NCBI GenBank assembly: GCA_029260155.1
Contig: JAJDDU010000106.1
Location: 1 to 25,439 of the forward strand
From: Phycisphaerae bacterium
GTDB lineage: Bacteria; Planctomycetota; Phycisphaerae; UBA1845
Length of the DNA: 25,439 nucleotides
Direction: 5' to 3'
Every line of letters begins with the position of its first letter. Positions within the stretch are counted from its first letter, which is position 1. Under the pieces are notes generated by a model. The model made no database searches. It had not been told where the DNA came from and was given only the letters and a program-made list of their open reading frames with translations. Below are positions 25,001 to 25,439 of the stretch, one piece after another. The position numbers were made by a program, and so were the translations under genes.

Positions 25001-25439
25001 CGCGCTGACGGCGTTCGCCGACAACTCGTCATGTGCCTGCCCGCTCGATGGCGGCGGCCCCGCGCCGGTGTTCATGCCACGCACGGTCGCGACGGCACGC
25101 CTGCGTGCGGTCCCAGAGACACGCCGCGTGCGACCGGGTGAGGAAGTTGAAGTGCGTGTGTTCATCGACGGATCCTTGAAGGATCTGCGTGGTTATCAGT
25201 TGGACACTGCCGTCAGCGGTGGACGACGAGGCCAACTCGAACTCGTTGATGTCGCCATCGAACAACGCGCGGACTACGTCTTCCAGAACATCACCGGCAC
25301 GTTGGACGCCTTCAACATCGGCAATGGCGGGATGCTCAATGCGCTGTTCGCGCCACACGGTGTAGAGACCGCCGCGGGCGGCTACCTGGCAACCTATCGG
25401 TATCGCGCCAGCGAAGATGCCGTCGGCGCCTTTGTCATC
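22077..25439 (+). CDS. Giant secreted cysteine-rich paralogue, 3' end cut by window edge
   Basis: One frame stays open for 1121 codons to the last base. The signal core WLLGACLLAMSG ends near G37-E38. The order matches the preceding gene: cohesin-like domain (38-220), PPC-like domain (about 222-363), four 29-residue repeats (403-518) plus the GTGEPGVG variant, second PPC-like domain (about 550-670), one degenerate and three regular 31-residue repeats (745-837), a calcium-loop-like DTDANGIIDDGC, a dockerin-type pair whose second loop is DCQPDGFCNLAD, and most of the C-terminal cohesin-like domain (from about 1003). By comparison with the paralogue only about 40 residues are missing. It lacks the three-module super-repeats. 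Strong DNA similarity to the preceding gene begins in the leader and continues through the first domain, showing tandem duplication. It is probably co-transcribed with the preceding gene. Confidence 0.85.
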   Translation, partial: MSGRVEQHGTGLRAVSRSNYWLLGACLLAMSGAPALGEARLFMTRPGEQAAVPTAGPHTLFMDPATSVTLEVWVADTTPQILGSYQVSVPGVATLAAGSGTLTYIDRPAPSGDSVLIDWFRPEWVFTGIPSASLFVSETGLPDGFAFVGFLPLGLGPVIDGLGYMGEFEFEASADAGGTFVLDFLPLGAPPDGGTGLTDQTGVAAVLTNFQRLVIKVGPQPANDECTDPVDVISGDLPFVSAQATTSEPNVDFGGLGNTVCDDNGNDLIYNDLWFTHNADCNGVTTVSTCDQADFDTRIEVYEGCGACPPANLIACSDDGFGCTGGTSELNFLAAAATCYTIRVGSGDPIGLGSGTLSIRASSCFIGGTCFAMFEANPLNECEACIPAISTTTWSPQFAGSPCTEDANDCTLDECDGAGVCEHPPATAGTPCPDDGEVCTDDRCDGASACQHPPVALGQPCPDDGDVCTIDECDGAGACGHPPAPTGTPCPDDADVCTIDECDGAGTCAHPPGPAAVPCNDGLACTGTGEPGVGIDECDGMGNCVGQLDPNCSDNCVDAAIAFEGPNLGNNTGFGTELIVSCALSGHDAWFVHTAACDGQIRFNTIGSAIDTVLALYDECGGPELGCDDDGAPGVDATITISVTAGEDYFIRVAGFNGAEGDVVLNITRLDACLIDAVCRAPGEGNPANECELCMPVFDTEDWWPRSKGTACGNPTPTDAECDAADACDGSGSCEPNHKPLGLACGDPTDTECDNPNICDGLGACGDDFEPAGVACGDPNDDDCDNPDTCNGGGGCLENFELAGFACGDPTNTACDNPDTCAGEGTCLINFEPDGTACPTGLFCDGEETCQAGTCVDNADPCIDDPHCDEVGNVCLECLNVNECADTDANGIIDDGCIWYACVDNTCVETPRQFGDMGGPFAACPPDGFTNLADALLALTCFAQDTLCDPINIDVGGPFGDCQPDGFCNLADALHALTAFADNSSCACPLDGGGPAPVFMPRTVATARLRAVPETRRVRPGEEVEVRVFIDGSLKDLRGYQLDTAVSGGRRGQLELVDVAIEQRADYVFQNITGTLDAFNIGNGGMLNALFAPHGVETAAGGYLATYRYRASEDAVGAFVI
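23283..23630 (+). repeat. Four tandem 87-bp (29-residue) four-cysteine repeats
   Basis: Four units of exactly 87 bases with the same spacing and HPP core as the five-unit array of the preceding gene, followed by the same GTGEPGVG variant unit at 23631. Confidence 0.9.
24309..24587 (+). repeat. Three tandem 93-bp (31-residue) disintegrin-like repeats
   Basis: Three units of exactly 93 bases keep the C-x7-C-x5-C-x5-C spacing. The flanks match the preceding gene: EPNHKP in the degenerate unit before and CPTGLFCDG after. The preceding gene has 17 units at the same place. Confidence 0.95.

Overview
The window looks like chromosomal DNA of a Planctomycetota bacterium, probably Phycisphaerae-like. 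This rests on a cysteine-rich CGY-type zinc ribbon at the left edge, a dockerin-bearing secretome, giant cysteine-rich secreted proteins, and TCGAAAG-type interspersed repeats. It is an inference from sequence character; there is no rRNA or marker gene here to prove it. I found no tRNA, rRNA, CRISPR array or insertion sequence.

Left part (1-5001, all on the minus strand). Reading in the direction of transcription, the order is an AsmA-like membrane-anchored protein, an unrecognised 404-residue protein 12 bases behind it, a good sigma70-like promoter, a 39-residue single-helix membrane protein that overlaps by ATGA the next gene, a PutP-type sodium/solute symporter, and at the window edge the start of a planctomycetal zinc-ribbon protein.

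Middle part (5002-11558). A short divergent promoter region with two inverted repeats leads into a secreted M16 (PqqL-like) zinc peptidase on the plus strand. It converges, across a perfect 14-bp bidirectional terminator built from TCGAAAG repeats, on a 962-residue secreted reprolysin-like metalloprotease on the minus strand that carries Ig-like domains and a C-terminal type I dockerin. A 540-base divergent spacer follows.

Right part (11559-25439, plus strand). Three very large secreted paralogues lie head to tail. The first (1400 aa) begins with a trypsin-like serine protease domain. The second (2027 aa) and third (over 1121 aa, cut by the window end) replace it with arrays of four-cysteine repeats. 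All three share cohesin-like beta-sandwich domains, PPC-like jelly-roll domains, a cysteine-stapled pair of dockerin-type calcium loops and a C-terminal cohesin-like domain. The second holds exactly 17 tandem 31-residue, disintegrin-like repeats; the third holds exactly three, so the arrays differ in copy number between adjacent duplicates.

How they may work together (inference): the locus could encode an extracellular, disulfide-armoured assembly in which cohesin-like and dockerin-like modules link two proteases and two long cysteine-rich stalks. This is the most unusual content of the window. It is testable but unproven, because the cohesin assignment comes from pattern reading and not from a profile search.
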